Part shown: one piece after another, positions 11,359 through 23,400 of the stretch
How the letters are laid out: every line of letters begins with the position of its first letter
Numbering within the stretch: the first letter of the stretch is position 1
Assembly: GCA_021234155.1 (NCBI GenBank)
Contig: JAJEKV010000001.1
Coordinates: forward strand, 24,973,189-25,037,188
DNA from: Isoetes taiwanensis
Taxonomy: Eukaryota; Streptophyta; Lycopodiopsida; Isoetales; Isoetaceae
Direction of reading: 5' to 3'
Length of the DNA stretch: 64,000 bases
The notes under the pieces: generated by a model
What the model was told of the DNA's origin: nothing
What the model saw: only the letters and a program-made list of their open reading frames with translations
Databases searched by the model: none
Translations under genes and position numbers: made by a program

Positions 11359-12991
11359 TTGCTGGAAAGTGAGGGGGAAATAAACACAGTATTTGATATT
11401 CTAGTGCTAGAAAATGAAGAGGCTCCAAAAAGTTACAATGAGGCCATAAGTGGAAAAAATAAAGATGACTGGAGGAAAGCTATGGAAGATGAGATGAACT
11501 CATTTCATAGAACTAATACTTATGTACTTGTGGACAGACCTGAAAGTAAAAATGTTGTAGGAAGCAAATGGATATACAGAATTAAACTTGGAGCTGATGG
11601 GAAATCCAGAAAATACAAAGCTAGACTTGTTGCTCAAGGATTCACTCAAAAGCAAGGTCAAGACTTTGATGAAACATTTTCTCCATTAGTAAAGATTAAT
11701 AGTCTTAGAATGTTGTTAGCTATTGCAAATTCTGAAGACTTAGAGATTCATCATATGGATGTCGGTCAAAGATTTTTAAATGCTAAATTGGAAGAAGAAA
11801 TTTATCTAAAACCAGCTCCAGGATTTGACAAAATTGAAGGTAAGGTTTGGAAGTTGAATCGAGCTGTGTATGGGTTAAAACAGGCTCCTAGAGAATGGTA
11901 CAAATGTATGGATGGCTATTTGCTTGAACAAGGATTTGAGAAGTTTCTGTGTGATGGGAATCTATATAGATTTAGAAGTGGAGATGAATGGTGTGTGATT
12001 GCCCTATATGTAGATGATAATATTATGGTAGCGAAAGGCAAGAATATTCTTTTGCATTGTAAGAATATTTTGAGTAAAAGATTTCAAATGACCCGATTTA
12101 GGAGAACTGAAGAGGTTTCTTGGAATTGAAGTCTGCAGGGACAGGACAAACAAGACTTTACTCTTAAGTCAACAAACACATATTACTAATATGTTAAAAA
12201 CTTTTAAAATGCAGGATTGTAATGTTGCAGATACTCCATTAGTACCTGGACCACGAAATTTCGGAAGATATGTGCCCAAAATCCTTTCGGGAGGTGAGGC
12301 AAATGGAAAGAACTCCATCTGAGATCTTTAATTGGTTGTCTTGCTTATGTGGCTAATTGTACAAGGCCGGATATTTCCTTTCTTGTCAATTTATTAAGCG
12401 ATATAATAACAATCTGGTGTAGCTCATTGATTGCCGCAAAAAATTTTGAGGTATTTAAAGGGCTCCTTGGAAGTTGGAATTATGTACAATCCAAATAAAC
12501 TTGAACTGAAAGCATATTGTGATTCAGACCGGGAGGAGATTTAGATCAAAGAAAATCCACCGGGTTATTTAGTCATGTTGGGTGGGGCACACAGAGCACC
12601 GGAAGTGCAAAAAGCAATCTCCAGCATAGCACTTTGTCAAAGTCACGGTAGGTCAATACAATCGCAGCACAGCTTAGTAGCAAAGGAGTTGATTTGGGAA
12701 AGAAGACTCTTAGCAGAATTGGAAACTCCACAGAATAATCCTACTGCTATTTACTGTGACAATACCAGTTGCATAGCTATGTCAAAAAACCCTGTTCTTC
12801 ACGAAAGAACAAAGCACATTGAAATGGAAGTCCACTTTCTTAGAGACATGGTGAAGAAAAACATGCTACAAATGATATATGTTGCAACGGATGGACAATT
12901 AGCTGATATTCTCACCAAGGCACTTACAGCCAGCAGGTTTCTCAAGTTAAGAACAATAATCCAGTATAATCAGAATCTGCTTATTACATGA
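11359..12991 (+). pseudogene. Copia-2 reverse transcriptase and RNase H remnant
   Basis: The RT portion (11359-12129) carries YKARLVAQGFTQK, IHHMDV and the catalytic YVDD at 12007-12018. It is then lost through frameshifts until RNase H (12575-12991), seen as ELIWERRLL, IYCDNTSCIAMSKNP and HERTKHIEM. Between them the sequence is heavily indel-ridden (12130-12575). A purine tract follows at 12991-12999. Confidence 0.82.
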
Positions 12992-12999
12992 AGGGGGAA

Positions 13000-13626
13000 T
13001 GTTGTAGTTGTCATGTAATAATTGTGAGTGATATTCTATTCTAATCTATGAGAAGCGATGGCGATGATTAGAAGCGTGGGCATGTTAAATGGTGTCATGT
13101 TATACAAAGCTTTGGAAAGACCTATGAGAAGCAAATGGGCGGTAGGGTCAAAGTCAAAGTCAAAGGTGGCGGGTCAAAGTCAAAGTGGCGGCACACCCCT
13201 ACCCGGTGTTCTTTGGGCTCGCTAGAAACACACGACACCCCCCCTCAGCCACTTAGGGTTTGTGTTGACCAGTCAAAGTCAAAGTCAACTAGGGCCGAAT
13301 TTTAAGGAAGGCAAGTCTATCTACTCCTGATTTTTAGGCAAGTTGGAGAACTTTCTATATGAAGGGGATGCACAATTTGACAAGTGGATGCACCCGAATT
13401 GGAAGGTAAATATGGAGATAAATACTGGAGGAATGGATAGACAGGAGGGCTTACAGGTCGAGAGCTGAGCGCAGGAGTTGTAGTTTTTTGTAAAAGGTTT
13501 ATGGATGAGTGACCATATTTTGGCTCCATGAATCTAAGCTTTTATAAGCCTTGTTTATAAAGTTGTCTAGCAAATTTGGTGAATAAAGCTATTGTTATAC
13601 TGACTATTTCTGGAACAATTTCTACA
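13000..13626 (+). repeat. Copia-2 3' LTR
   Basis: 627 bp beginning TGTTG after the tract aagggggaa and ending CTACA. Followed by the gatga duplication and resumption of Copia-1 gag. Confidence 0.92.
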
Positions 13627-14755
13627 GATGATGAGGAAAATTCTGCTGAGGTCTTGTTTACTGGAAATTTCAAAAAGGGTGGAAATACTAATAAAGAGAA
13701 AGTGGGGCCATGTTATAATTGCAACCAGTTTGGTCATCTTAAGGCTGAATGTCCAAATGCAGGCAGGATGATAAGATGTTATAACTGTGATGGGAAAGGT
13801 CATGGCAGCAAACTGCCCTAGTCCAAAAGGAAATTCTGGGAGAGGCAGAGGGAGAGGAAAAGCTTCAAATTATAGAGGTGGATTTGGAAGAGGAAAAATA
13901 AGTCAGAGGGGGAATCCAACCATGAATATTATTCAGGAATCAAAATCAGTTGAAGATGAGGAGATTGATGAAACAACTGAGGTAAAAGATAATTGCATTA
14001 TGTCTATTTCAAGTGATTTGAAAAAGAGAAATAACAAATTCTTGGTAATAGATTCAGGAGTTGAGAAAACCGTGACGTGTGATTCAAATTTGCTCAAGGA
14101 GTGCAAGAAAAAAGGAGTTGGACATGTGCAACTAGGAGATGGAAGTTTGCAAGAGATAGAAGACTCTGGTGTTTTAGAATTATTTGATCTTAATGGAAAA
14201 GCTATAGAACTCAAGGATGTTTTTTGTGTACCTAGATTAGTCAGAAATTTAATCTCTGTTTGTCAGTTAGTTGACCTTGGTTATAAGGTCAATTTTGAGA
14301 AACTTGAATGTAAAATCCTTTTGGGAAATGAAGTTAAGTTTATTGGCAAACGAGTTGGAAATTTATTTGGTTTTGATCTTGAGCAAATGCCTAATTTGAA
14401 CATTGTAGAATATCCATCTTTGAAAGTCTGGCATAACAGAATGTGTCATACAAATATGACAAATGTTGCGATGATGGCCAAAAAGAATTGGATCAAAGCA
14501 AGGGAGGACAAATCTGGAAACAAATTGTGTGCAGGATGTATTCTAGGAAAGCAAACAAGGCAGCTTTTTAAGAAATCTACCAAGAGAGCTAAAGGAATAT
14601 TGGATCTCGTGCATACTGACCTGTGTGGTCCAATAAATGTAACAAGCATGACTGGGCAAAGATATTTCATGACTTTTATAGATGACTTTAGCAGAAAAAC
14701 AAAATGCTATTGTTTGAAAACTAAAGATCAAGCTTTTAATGCTTTGAAACTATTT
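13627..14755 (+). pseudogene. Copia-1 gag C-terminus, protease and integrase N-terminal half
   Basis: Resumes exactly after Copia-2. Two CCHC knuckles (CYNCNQFGHLKAEC, then CYNCDGKGH with a one-base loss at about 13803), an RG-rich tract, protease site VIDSGVE (usual Ala replaced by Val), integrase zinc region (WHNRMCHTN, CAGCILGK) and the first catalytic Asp in HTDLCGP. Interrupted at 14755 by a MITE, which places a TAG in frame. Confidence 0.85.
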
Positions 14756-15303
14756 TAGAGGAAAAATGAGATCACATTTTGTCCCATTAAGGGATGCTTA
14801 AAATGCCATGTCAGCTTTTTAAACTGTCCAATAAGAGAAGAGCTCTAGTATATCTCATTCCAGTATTATGTGGCAGCCTGTAATTAATGCAGCTGCAACT
14901 AACTTCTGTAGAATCATTTTTTCATTATAACTTTTGATCCAGAACTCCGATTCAAAAACTTTTTGTAGCAATGGGTTCGTCTTCACAAGATCTATCTAGT
15001 GAAAACCATTCATACATCTTTTACGATATAAATATATAAGAAATAAGCAAAAAATCATATTTTTTTAAGGTTAACGCATATGACCATATTGAAATACATC
15101 ATAACCATATATCATTGGAAAGATCTTTTCATTCCGCATCTAATGCAACAAACGCCGCAACATTTTGACAAGTGGATCAAAAGTTATGGGGGGAAAACAA
15201 CAACAATGAAGTTGTTGGTGCTGCATTAATTGCAGTTAATAGAGGGTAGCCATTCCATTGGAGGATTCTTATGGGGATGAAATGAGATCTCAAATTTCCT
15301 CTA
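14756..15303. mobile_element. 548-bp MITE with long terminal inverted repeats
   Basis: Begins TAGAGGAAAAATGAGATC and ends with the near inverse GAGATCTCAAATTTCCTCTA. Inverted pairing continues inward for more than 100 bp with gaps, for example aattaatgcagctgcaact against its near inverse at about 15205-15237. It has no coding capacity and splits the Copia-1 integrase. No clean target duplication was found, so the superfamily is open; Mutator-like fits the long TIRs. Confidence 0.75.
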
Positions 15304-15310
15304 ATGTATT

Positions 15311-17820
15311 GCTGAAGTACAACTTGAAACAGGGAGAAAAGTAAAATGTTGGAGATCTGATCGAGGTGGTGAATATTCGTCAAAGGAATTCAAAGACTTT
15401 TGTGGTAAACTTGGAATCAAAAGGCAATTGACCTGTAGATTCTCTCCACAGCAAAATGGAATGGCAGAGAGCAACAATAGGACATTGCTTAATGCAGTTA
15501 GGTCCATGTTGAAATATTCAGGTCTGCCAAACTATATTTGGTATGAAGCAGTTAAAACTGCTGTATATGTTCAGAATTTGCTGCCAATTACAAGTACTAA
15601 TGGAGCTGCTCCTGAGATGCTATGGTCAGGTAAGTTGCCTTGTTTTGATAAGTTAAGAGCTTATGGATGTCTTACATTTGCACATGTACCAGAAGAATTA
15701 AGAAAAAAACTAGACAACCGAGCATACATCACATATTTGGTAGGCTATGATGAAAACTCCAAAGCCTATAGGCTATTTGATCCTGCACAAATAAAAGTTA
15801 TTGTTAGTAGAGATGTAGTGTTTGATGAGACACAATTTTATAAGTTAATTCCAAAGGTTAATGATTCAGACAAATGTGAAATTGTTGAGACTGAAACTCT
15901 GAAAGAAAGATCAGAAGTTAAGACTGAAACTTTGGAAGAGAAATCAAAGGATGAAATGATGGAAGCAGTGGAGTACTCTAGTGATGACTCGGATTATGAA
16001 AGTGAAGCAGAAAATATGAATAAAGAGGTCATGCATAGAGAAGAAGTCTTAGATGAACAAATGGACACAAATGTTCCAGAAAAACCAAAAAGAAAGGCAA
16101 GGAGAACTGAGGCTCAAATGTTGGAAGATGAAAATAAAGGGTTAACGGAATGTCATGGCAGAAATGAAGAAGGAAGGAGCAAGAGGTTTCAGCCTCATGT
16201 AGGTGAAATCCATAGTGTATTTGATATGTTGAGCTTGGAAAGTGTTGAATTACCAAAAAGCTATTATGAGGCAGTAAATGGAAAATATGCTAAGCAATGG
16301 TTGGCAGCTATGCAAGAAGAAATGAAAGCTTTCCAAAGAACAGATACATATGAGATAGTTGACAGACCTGCAGGCAAAAATATCATTGGAAACAAATGGG
16401 TGTTCAGAATTAGACCTGGAATTGAAGGAAAGCCAGACAAATTTAAGGCCAGACTTGTAGCTCAAGGTTTTACTCAGAAAAAGGGACGAGATTATGATGA
16501 AACTTTTTCACCTTTGGTTAAGATAAACAGTTTGAGAATGTTGCTTGCAATTGCAAATTCTCATGATCTTGAGATACATCATATGGATGTCAGTACAGCC
16601 TTCTTAAATGCCAAACTTGAAGAAGAAATTTATTTGAATCAGGCCCCTGGATTTGAGACTGGAAATGAGAAGGTTTGGAAGTTAAAAAGAGCAGTTTATG
16701 GTTTAAAGCAATCACCAAGGGAATGGTATAAATGCATGAATAACTATTTGCAAAAACAACGATTTGAGAAGCTAAATTATGATGGGAATCTGTACAGATT
16801 TGGAGATCAGCAAGATTGGTGCATTATTGGTCTTTATGTTGATGATAACATTATGGTTGCTAAAGGAAAAAAGATTCTGGATCAGTGCAAACACATTTTG
16901 AATAAAAGTTTTCAGATGACAGATCTTGGGGAATTAAAGAGGTTCTTGGGTATAGAAGTTTATAGAAATAGAGAAAACAAGACCTTGTTGTTCAATCAAA
17001 GAATGCATGTTGAAAATATGCTTGAAAGATTTGGCATGAAGAATTGCAATGCTGCAAATTCTCCTATGGCTCCTGGGTATAATATCTCGAAACTCATGTG
17101 TCCACAAAATGCAAATGAAAGAAAACAAATGGAGAACATTCCTTATAGATCCTTGATTGGGTGTTTATTATACATTGCAAATTATACCAGACCAGATATC
17201 TCTTTTGCTGTAAACATTCTCAGCAGGTATAATAATGATCCAGGAAAGGGTCATTGGATTGCTGCAAAAAGGGTCTTGAGGTATCTTAAAGGTACCATGG
17301 AACTTGGAGTTGTTTATAATTCAAATGGTCTGAATTTGAAAGCTTATTGTGACTCAGATTGGGGAGGGGATCTTGAGAAAAGGAGGTCAACTTCAGGTTA
17401 CATAATCTTATTAGGAGGAGCCCCTGTGGCATGAAAATGTAAAAAACAAAATAGTGGTGCATTATCAAGTGCTGAGGCAGAGTATAATCTGCAACTTTGG
17501 TTGCAAAGGAAATTATTTGGGAAAGGAGATTGTTAAATGAGTTACATGTACTTCAGAACAAACCTACAGTGGTATTTTGTAATAGCACCAACTGCATTGC
17601 TATGTCTAAAAATCCTGTATTGCATGAAAGATCTAAACATATAGACCTGGAGATACATTTTATAAGGGATGTTGTAAGTAAAGGGCTGATACATCTTACC
17701 TACATCAATACTGAAGAGCAAGTAGCAGATATTATGACAAAAGCTCTGCCAATATATAGGTTTCAGGAACTAAGAAACATGATTCAATACAGTGGTACAG
17801 AAATATTACATGAAGGGGGA
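15311..17820 (+). pseudogene. Copia-1 integrase C-terminal half, RT and RNase H
   Basis: Continuous open frame for 15311-17434. It holds integrase DRGGEYSSKEF and QQNGMAE, then RT with KARLVAQGFTQKKGRD, IHHMDVSTAFLNAK and catalytic YVDD (16835-16846), and connection motifs PYRSLIGCLLYIAN and YCDSDWGGD of RNase H. Lesions are a TGA replacing the conserved Trp at about 17432 (a G-to-A change) and a one-base loss near 17490, after which RNase H continues to 17835 (CNSTNCIAMSKNP). A purine tract (agggggaaa) precedes the LTR. Otherwise well preserved. Confidence 0.9.
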
Positions 17821-17822
17821 AA

Positions 17823-18506
17823 TGAAGGAAAATGATCATGTAATATTATGTTGACACTGCTCTTGAACGTTTTGATATTATGTTGACACTGCTCTGAGAG
17901 TTGCTGGCACAATGTTCAAATCTAAGGGTCTTTACATATTTAAGTTGAAGGACAAGTAGCAGAACAATATGATCTCCATGATCACAATAGCTAAGTTGAA
18001 GAACTCAGTTGCCGAATGAAGAACACAGTTGCATTTAAGTTCAAAGACTTCACATGAGGTGAGATAATAATTAAGTTATATTGTTTCAATGGTTCGGTGA
18101 TCATAAAATGAAAGGAATGCATGTGGGATATTGTTTTATGGAAAAACCAGTTGAGCTCGCGAATGGTATAATGCCTGTGGGATATTGTTTGAGCTAAGAA
18201 GAAAATAGTAATACCATGAAAACCGGCTTGCCGAGCTGAATGCACCGACAGATCATGGGTTTAAAAGCAGGGGATAAGATTGAATGCATGTGCTGGAGTA
18301 GACAGTGGAATCGGCAAGTGAAATTGAGTGCTTGGGCTCTCGGGGCAGTTTATAAAGTTTAAGGATATGATTGCTACAGTGATTTGATCATATCCAAATG
18401 AATAGTACCCACTATGATTCTTGTAATGGTTTAAAAATATTCAAGGATGTTGCTCTAGGCTCGGGTTTATTCCTAAGGAGATTGTACTAACTAGCTTATA
18501 TTGATT
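17823..18506 (+). repeat. Copia-1 3' LTR, left part
   Basis: Matches the 5' LTR up to ctagcttatattgatt, where the P-like transposon begins. The last 8 bases (18499-18506) are one copy of that transposon's TSD. Confidence 0.92.
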
Positions 18507-18521
18507 CCCGGGGGGTGCACC
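18507..18521 (+). repeat. Left terminal inverted repeat of P-like transposon
   Basis: CCCGGGGGGTGCACC, matching the inverse of the right end at 12 of 15 positions. Confidence 0.75.
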
Positions 18522-18700
18522 TCTATATATGGACAGATGGCATCTGCGTTCGAGGGGTCATAGAAAAACCCCTGTATACGGCTTTTTGGAGTAGAAAAAC
18601 CCATACCATACGGTTTTTCGAACTAACATACAATATAGACCCTATCCGTAGATTTACGATTGATTGTGCCAAATTATATAATCCCTTTCCGACTTTGTAC

Positions 18701-19130
18701 CATATGCTTGCATGGACCATATGCTTGCATGGACCATATGCTTGCACGGACCACCATGGACCTTGATCACGTTGAGTTGGTCACGTTGCAGGGTAAACAT
18801 GGCAGATTGATCACGAGGGTGAATAATCGAAATATTTTTCCCATTACACCATTGGACTTGGTTTTCCTATTACACCATTGGACTTGATTTTTCCCATTAC
18901 ACCATTGACTTGGTTTTCCTATTGGTATTATTTGGTTTTCCTATTAGTAAGGTATTGCAAATTGTAGGTATATGGTATTGCAAATTGGTATTATATGGTT
19001 TGTATATGGTTATTGCAAATTATTATTGTAAGGTTTGCAAATTTGTATTATATTGGTATTGCAAATTGTGTGCAATGGTTCGATTTTCCTATTGCATGGC
19101 TCGAAAATCGAGCCATGCAAATAATAGGCT
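18701..19130. repeat. Subterminal short tandem repeats (left end)
   Basis: Three 17-bp units of catatgcttgcatggac (18701-18751, the last with one change). They are followed by about three 29-bp units containing attacaccattggacttg (18838-18925), then repeated tattgcaaatt motifs (18950-19070). Clustered subterminal repeats are typical transposase-binding regions in hAT- and P-type elements; that role is inferred here. Confidence 0.6.
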
Positions 19131-19185
19131 TTAATGTAGGCTTTAATTATTTTGATTGGACACATTCTCCTTCATTCTCTCTCAC

Positions 19186-19204
19186 TTTGGCGCAGGTTTG
19201 GCGC
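19186..19204 (+). promoter_or_regulatory. Two tandem E2F-type sites
   Basis: TTTGGCGC occurs at 19186-19193 and 19197-19204, spaced 11 bp start to start, about one helical turn. It matches the TTTSSCGC consensus for E2F/DP factors that drive S-phase genes. They lie 72-90 bp upstream of the ATG at 19276, in a pyrimidine-rich leader. Confidence 0.55.
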
Positions 19205-19275
19205 CAGCTCCTCTTCATTCCTCTTCTCTTCAATTTGCTCCAGATTTGCTCTTCTCTTCCGATTTCCTTTGAAAA

Positions 19276-19566
19276 ATGGCTAGAACTAAATGCACTGTCA
19301 AGAAGCGCATGGTGGAATCGACCTCCTCTAACCATCCGGGCATGCAGATGATTTCGGTGGCCAAGTTCTCGTGCTTGGAGGTGCAATGCTTGGTGGAACA
19401 GGGAGCCCGTGTTTCTGAGAAGGTGCAGCAGTGGATTGACCGGGCAGCCCCACTGGATGAGCGTGTTTTGCAGTTTAATGTTGAAGAAGATGGGATTCTC
19501 CTTCATTTTGATTTCAAGATGCCCCCTCCCGGCCACCCAGTTTTAGCACAAGTGCCACAAGTCTGA
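19276..19566 (+). CDS. Small protein with histone H3-like N-terminus, carried by DNA transposon
   Basis: 96 codons from a well-placed ATG (context aaaaATGGCT) to TGA. The first ten residues, MARTKCTVKK, match histone H3 (MARTKQTARK) at 7 of 10 positions, keeping R2, T3, K4, T6 and K9 (numbering without Met). The rest (VAKFSCLEVQCLVEQG, then VEEDGILLHFDF) is not a histone fold and is not recognised. It lies inside the P-like transposon, transcribed toward the transposase gene, behind paired E2F-type sites. It may be a captured 5' part of an H3 gene fused to other sequence, or a protein that mimics the H3 tail; a chance match remains possible. Composition is more GC-rich than its flanks. Confidence 0.5.
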   Translation: MARTKCTVKKRMVESTSSNHPGMQMISVAKFSCLEVQCLVEQGARVSEKVQQWIDRAAPLDERVLQFNVEEDGILLHFDFKMPPPGHPVLAQVPQV

Positions 19567-20448
19567 GTGCAAAGAAATCTGAAGTTTTTTCTTTAAAATC
19601 TGCTTGTTTTTTGTTCTCGGCTGTATCAGATCTTCAAGTTTTTTTCCCTGCTGTAAATCTTCAAACATGCTGGTCCCTGCTGTAAATCTTCAAGTTTTTG
19701 GTTCCCTGCTGGAGTTTTAAACATGCAATGCTCATTGCTGTTATGTAAACATAGTTTCTGTAAAGAACTTGTAAGCTTTTTTTGATGTGCTGTGTTTTGG
19801 AACCGGCTGGCAAGTCTACACTTGCTGTTTTTGTAAAGCAGGTTTAAATATTTGAATATAAAATGGTTTTTAGAACAAGCTGAGCAGAGTTTACAATACT
19901 GTTTTTACAATCCTGTTATTACAATTCCAGTTGCAACAACCTAAAAGAACAATTCAATACAATTCCAGTTGCAACAACCTAAAAGAACAATTCAAAACAT
20001 GCATACCAAAACATGCATGTGACAAATTTATAAGTAAACAGAACATGCATGTATGAGAAAGAGATAAACAAAAGACACAAAAGGCCCCACTTAGAAACGT
20101 GTATTCCAGCTTAACTAAAAGAGTAGTATCTTTTTCTCTGCTCTTTCCATTGCAGACAGTTTAAAGACAACTCCATCAGCCCCACTTAGAAACGTGTATT
20201 CCAGCTTGTAATGTACAGATAAACAAAAGATAAAAAGATTTAGCCAGTAACATAAACCCTGTGTTAAAAAAGCCAAGCCTGATGCTTAGAGATTTAGATC
20301 CGAGCTGAAACCTGAACTATTAATCCTAACAAAATGCCTTAAGCATGAAAACAATCTGTAGTGTTGGACAGAATCCTTAAGATGACAACAAAATGCTACT
20401 GTTTATGATCAAATGCTCACGTTCACGCTTAGGCAATCCTTGAGGCAA
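19567..20448. other. Spacer between convergent genes, with short duplications
   Basis: Likely 3' UTR territory of both genes. It shows tandem copies of ccctgctgtaaatcttcaa (19648-19710), a 38-bp duplication around caattccagttgcaacaacc (19922-19998), and a duplicated ccccacttagaaacgtgtat (about 20086 and 20178). No other gene seen. Confidence 0.5.
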
Positions 20449-23400
20449 TCACACCTTCTGCTTCCCTTTGTTTCCTGAAATGCAAGAAAGAGAAACACAA
20501 ATTATTAGACTACATTATCCAAACACAATGAAATATACAAACATATTAATTAGATGCTAGATGCTAGACACCTTTCATTTGATCATTTAGAAAGCCATTA
20601 AATTGTCTTCTATCATTGTCATCAAGAAAGTATCTACCATTTTCAGGCTTATATGTCAAACAAGCCAATGAGATGACAGAATCAAGCGATATTACTTGAT
20701 TATCCACGTTGTCATAGGTAAACCATGTCCTCCTTCCCGTCTTGTGTTCATTGTACCATGCCAAATTCAACTCCACCAAGTATGAGGGCCTATCAATGAG
20801 GTCAATGCTTTCTCTACTTTCCTTCCAAGCTCTTCCAATCTTTTTTCGAATAGAAAGCACACGTCCCAAGTACCAAACCAAGCTCTTCTGCTGCTCTCTT
20901 CCACCAGCACGCGTTCTTTTGCTTAACTCCTCATCACTCTCAAAATAAACTGCACAATCAGAACCTATTCCAAGTGAAGTTGCTGCATTTACTACCTTCG
21001 AATTTGCATCAGGAAAATCATGATGTTTAACTTTTGTCAATCTATCTTTTGACAACCAAGGATTGCCATTAAGCTGGCTCACTAAAGTGGCCTTGCATAC
21101 TACTTTACCGTCTACCTTCACAGTTCTATCTACTTGGGAATGCGAGTTTTCAGTCTCATCAAACATGGCTTCAAACGTGTGCCTAAGCTCCATCTCAGCC
21201 ACAATGTCATAGGATTCACTTGCACTATTGTCTCTTGTACTTGTATTATCTTCTTCAATCTCAACAACATCGGATTCATCTTCAATTTGTGTAGTGTCTA
21301 ACTGCTTGAAGTAGTCACGATGAAAATAATCTTCATGTTTCCATGGTGTTTCCCACCATGTTTCTGCGCCTTCTTTATCACATGTAATGCCTACTTGAGC
21401 ACATAATTCTTGAGCATACTTAAAACCGTCCTTTAAGGCATCCACAATCTTGTCATTGGTACTTACTTCACTTAGATCACATAGATCAGCCCTGATTTCA
21501 TTTCCTGCACTATCTACCTTTCTTTCCAGCACTTGCCAAATGTTCTCTTGTTTTATATGTGCAGCAGGGAATAACAAGTCACCTAGAGCTTGGAATTCGG
21601 CCACCCTATTCAAAGCATTACATGTTTCTAGTAGATCAGCCCCTGTATAGGATCTTTCATTCCTAACCATGCCGCCCACTTTGGAGAAGAAATTCTCACA
21701 ACAATCTGACCATCTACAATGCAATAAGACAGCCATACCTGTGCATGTTTCATTGAAGTACCTTACTAGCAAAACTACAAAGTGGCATGAGAGCTGAATA
21801 TCAAGAAAGGTCTCGCGGGATATGAAGTTCTTGGTCAAAGAATGTGTCTCATGATTGATTATCCATAGTCTCCATAACCTACAATTAGAATATGAGAAGG
21901 AAAGACTATTAAGCATAAGTTCAATTGCAGTTCAAACATACCTAAAGAAAAAAGAGACCGTTGAAGCCGCTTTCACACGTGCCCGAAGATCCAAATGTGG
22001 TGATAGAAATATGTCAATGTAGTGGGAAACAACATGCAAGTATATTTCAGTCCCTAAAGTTCTCATAGGTTTAGAAGTACTTGGATCTCTTAATCTTTGC
22101 AAACATCCCTGAACCTTTCTTGAAGCTATCCTTTGAGCAGCCCTCCAATTTTGTCTATCTTTCCTTTCGACATCTCCCAATTGGAGTCCATGTTCCCCTT
22201 GAAACATGTTGAAGACATGCCATACATCATTCAATGTCACGTACTCATTTCCTAGATACAATCTTCTTGAAGCATTGTCCATCGGATTAATTAGTTTCTT
22301 GCCATTATGGATGAAATCTTGATCATGAAGTCCACAAATGCTTCCATCATCTCTTATGGCAGCAGTAAACACCCAACCCTCCCAAGGTATGGCATATCTT
22401 CCATTCACTTGCTTCAAGGACGTGTAATCTTCAAGCATACATGCCCTACGACGTGCATCTCCATCAGAGCTATGACCGATTAATGGTCCCAATACATGCC
22501 TCAAGTGTGAATCCCAAAAGGCTTGAACCTTTTGCCATTGGATTCTTACCTCATCATGGTTGAACTTATTGCATGTAAGTTGGATAGACAAGACAAGTCT
22601 AGGCAGGCGTGGATGCAAAGGATTCACAATTAGAACTCGTGCAAAGTGTGCAATGGTGTTTAACTCAAATGCATCCATTATGGTTGTGTATCCAACCTCT
22701 CCACTACCAACATGAACTACAAAATTCATTTCACAAGTATGCCCTTCTTTCAAACCACAAAATCCAATCAAGGTGTCATCTCTTGCAATCCATTGTACTG
22801 CTCTCTTTATAACAGTCTCATCCTCTGCCACAATGGATGGTACTGATCCAAGTGGCAAGCCAATTCGTGTCATATGGCTGGAATACACACCTCCTAGAAA
22901 GGCAAAGGTTTCTTCCCTTATGCCACATTTGTAAACAAAATTCTTCCTCGTCGATCGCAGCGTGGTAGACAAACTAGGGCCTGAAAAGTTAATGGATAAA
23001 AAGTTATGCATTCTTTGTCCGCCCCATATTTTGATTGTCTCAAATAGGTCTTTTGTGGTCTTCTTGTATCTTCTCTTATGACCTGGCCTAATTATGTTTT
23101 GGGCAACATCTGTAAGGAAGTTCCATAGAGCTGTCTTACCTTCAAATTTTCCTCGTGTATGGGCCTCAACAATGTCTCTACAAAACTTTTTCACATCCGC
23201 ACGATTCATGGATTCACACAAGGAATCCCTAATTGTTCTCACCTTCACTGATAAAGCCACATTTTTTCTTTTACAAAACATCAAATCTTTTCTTAACAAT
23301 CTATTTTTGGCCCTTGAATCTTTAGCGATATCTTTCAGCTCCGTATTAGTTAGGTAATCCACTCTTATATGCTGATTTGTACGTCTTAGACCTCTACTAA

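Larger units (their letters stand above)
8024..13626 (+). mobile_element. Copia-2: Ty1/copia element nested in Copia-1 gag
   Basis: LTRs run from TGTTG to CTACA, with a perfect 5-bp target duplication gatga (8019-8023 and 13627-13631). Length is 5,603 bp. Same clade as Copia-1 by protein. All coding regions are broken by many indels and stops, more than in the older host element. Confidence 0.93.

Noticed and set aside
18166..18310. CRISPR-like or tandem arrays
   Set aside because: Repeats in this window are LTR, minisatellite or PPR units; no regular spacer structure exists and this is a eukaryotic genome.
18523..18887. Open frames at the left end of the P-like transposon
   Set aside because: Made of minisatellite units, with no start context or protein-like composition.
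20742..21650. Plus-strand frames across the transposase exons
   Set aside because: Antisense shadows of a well-supported minus-strand gene.
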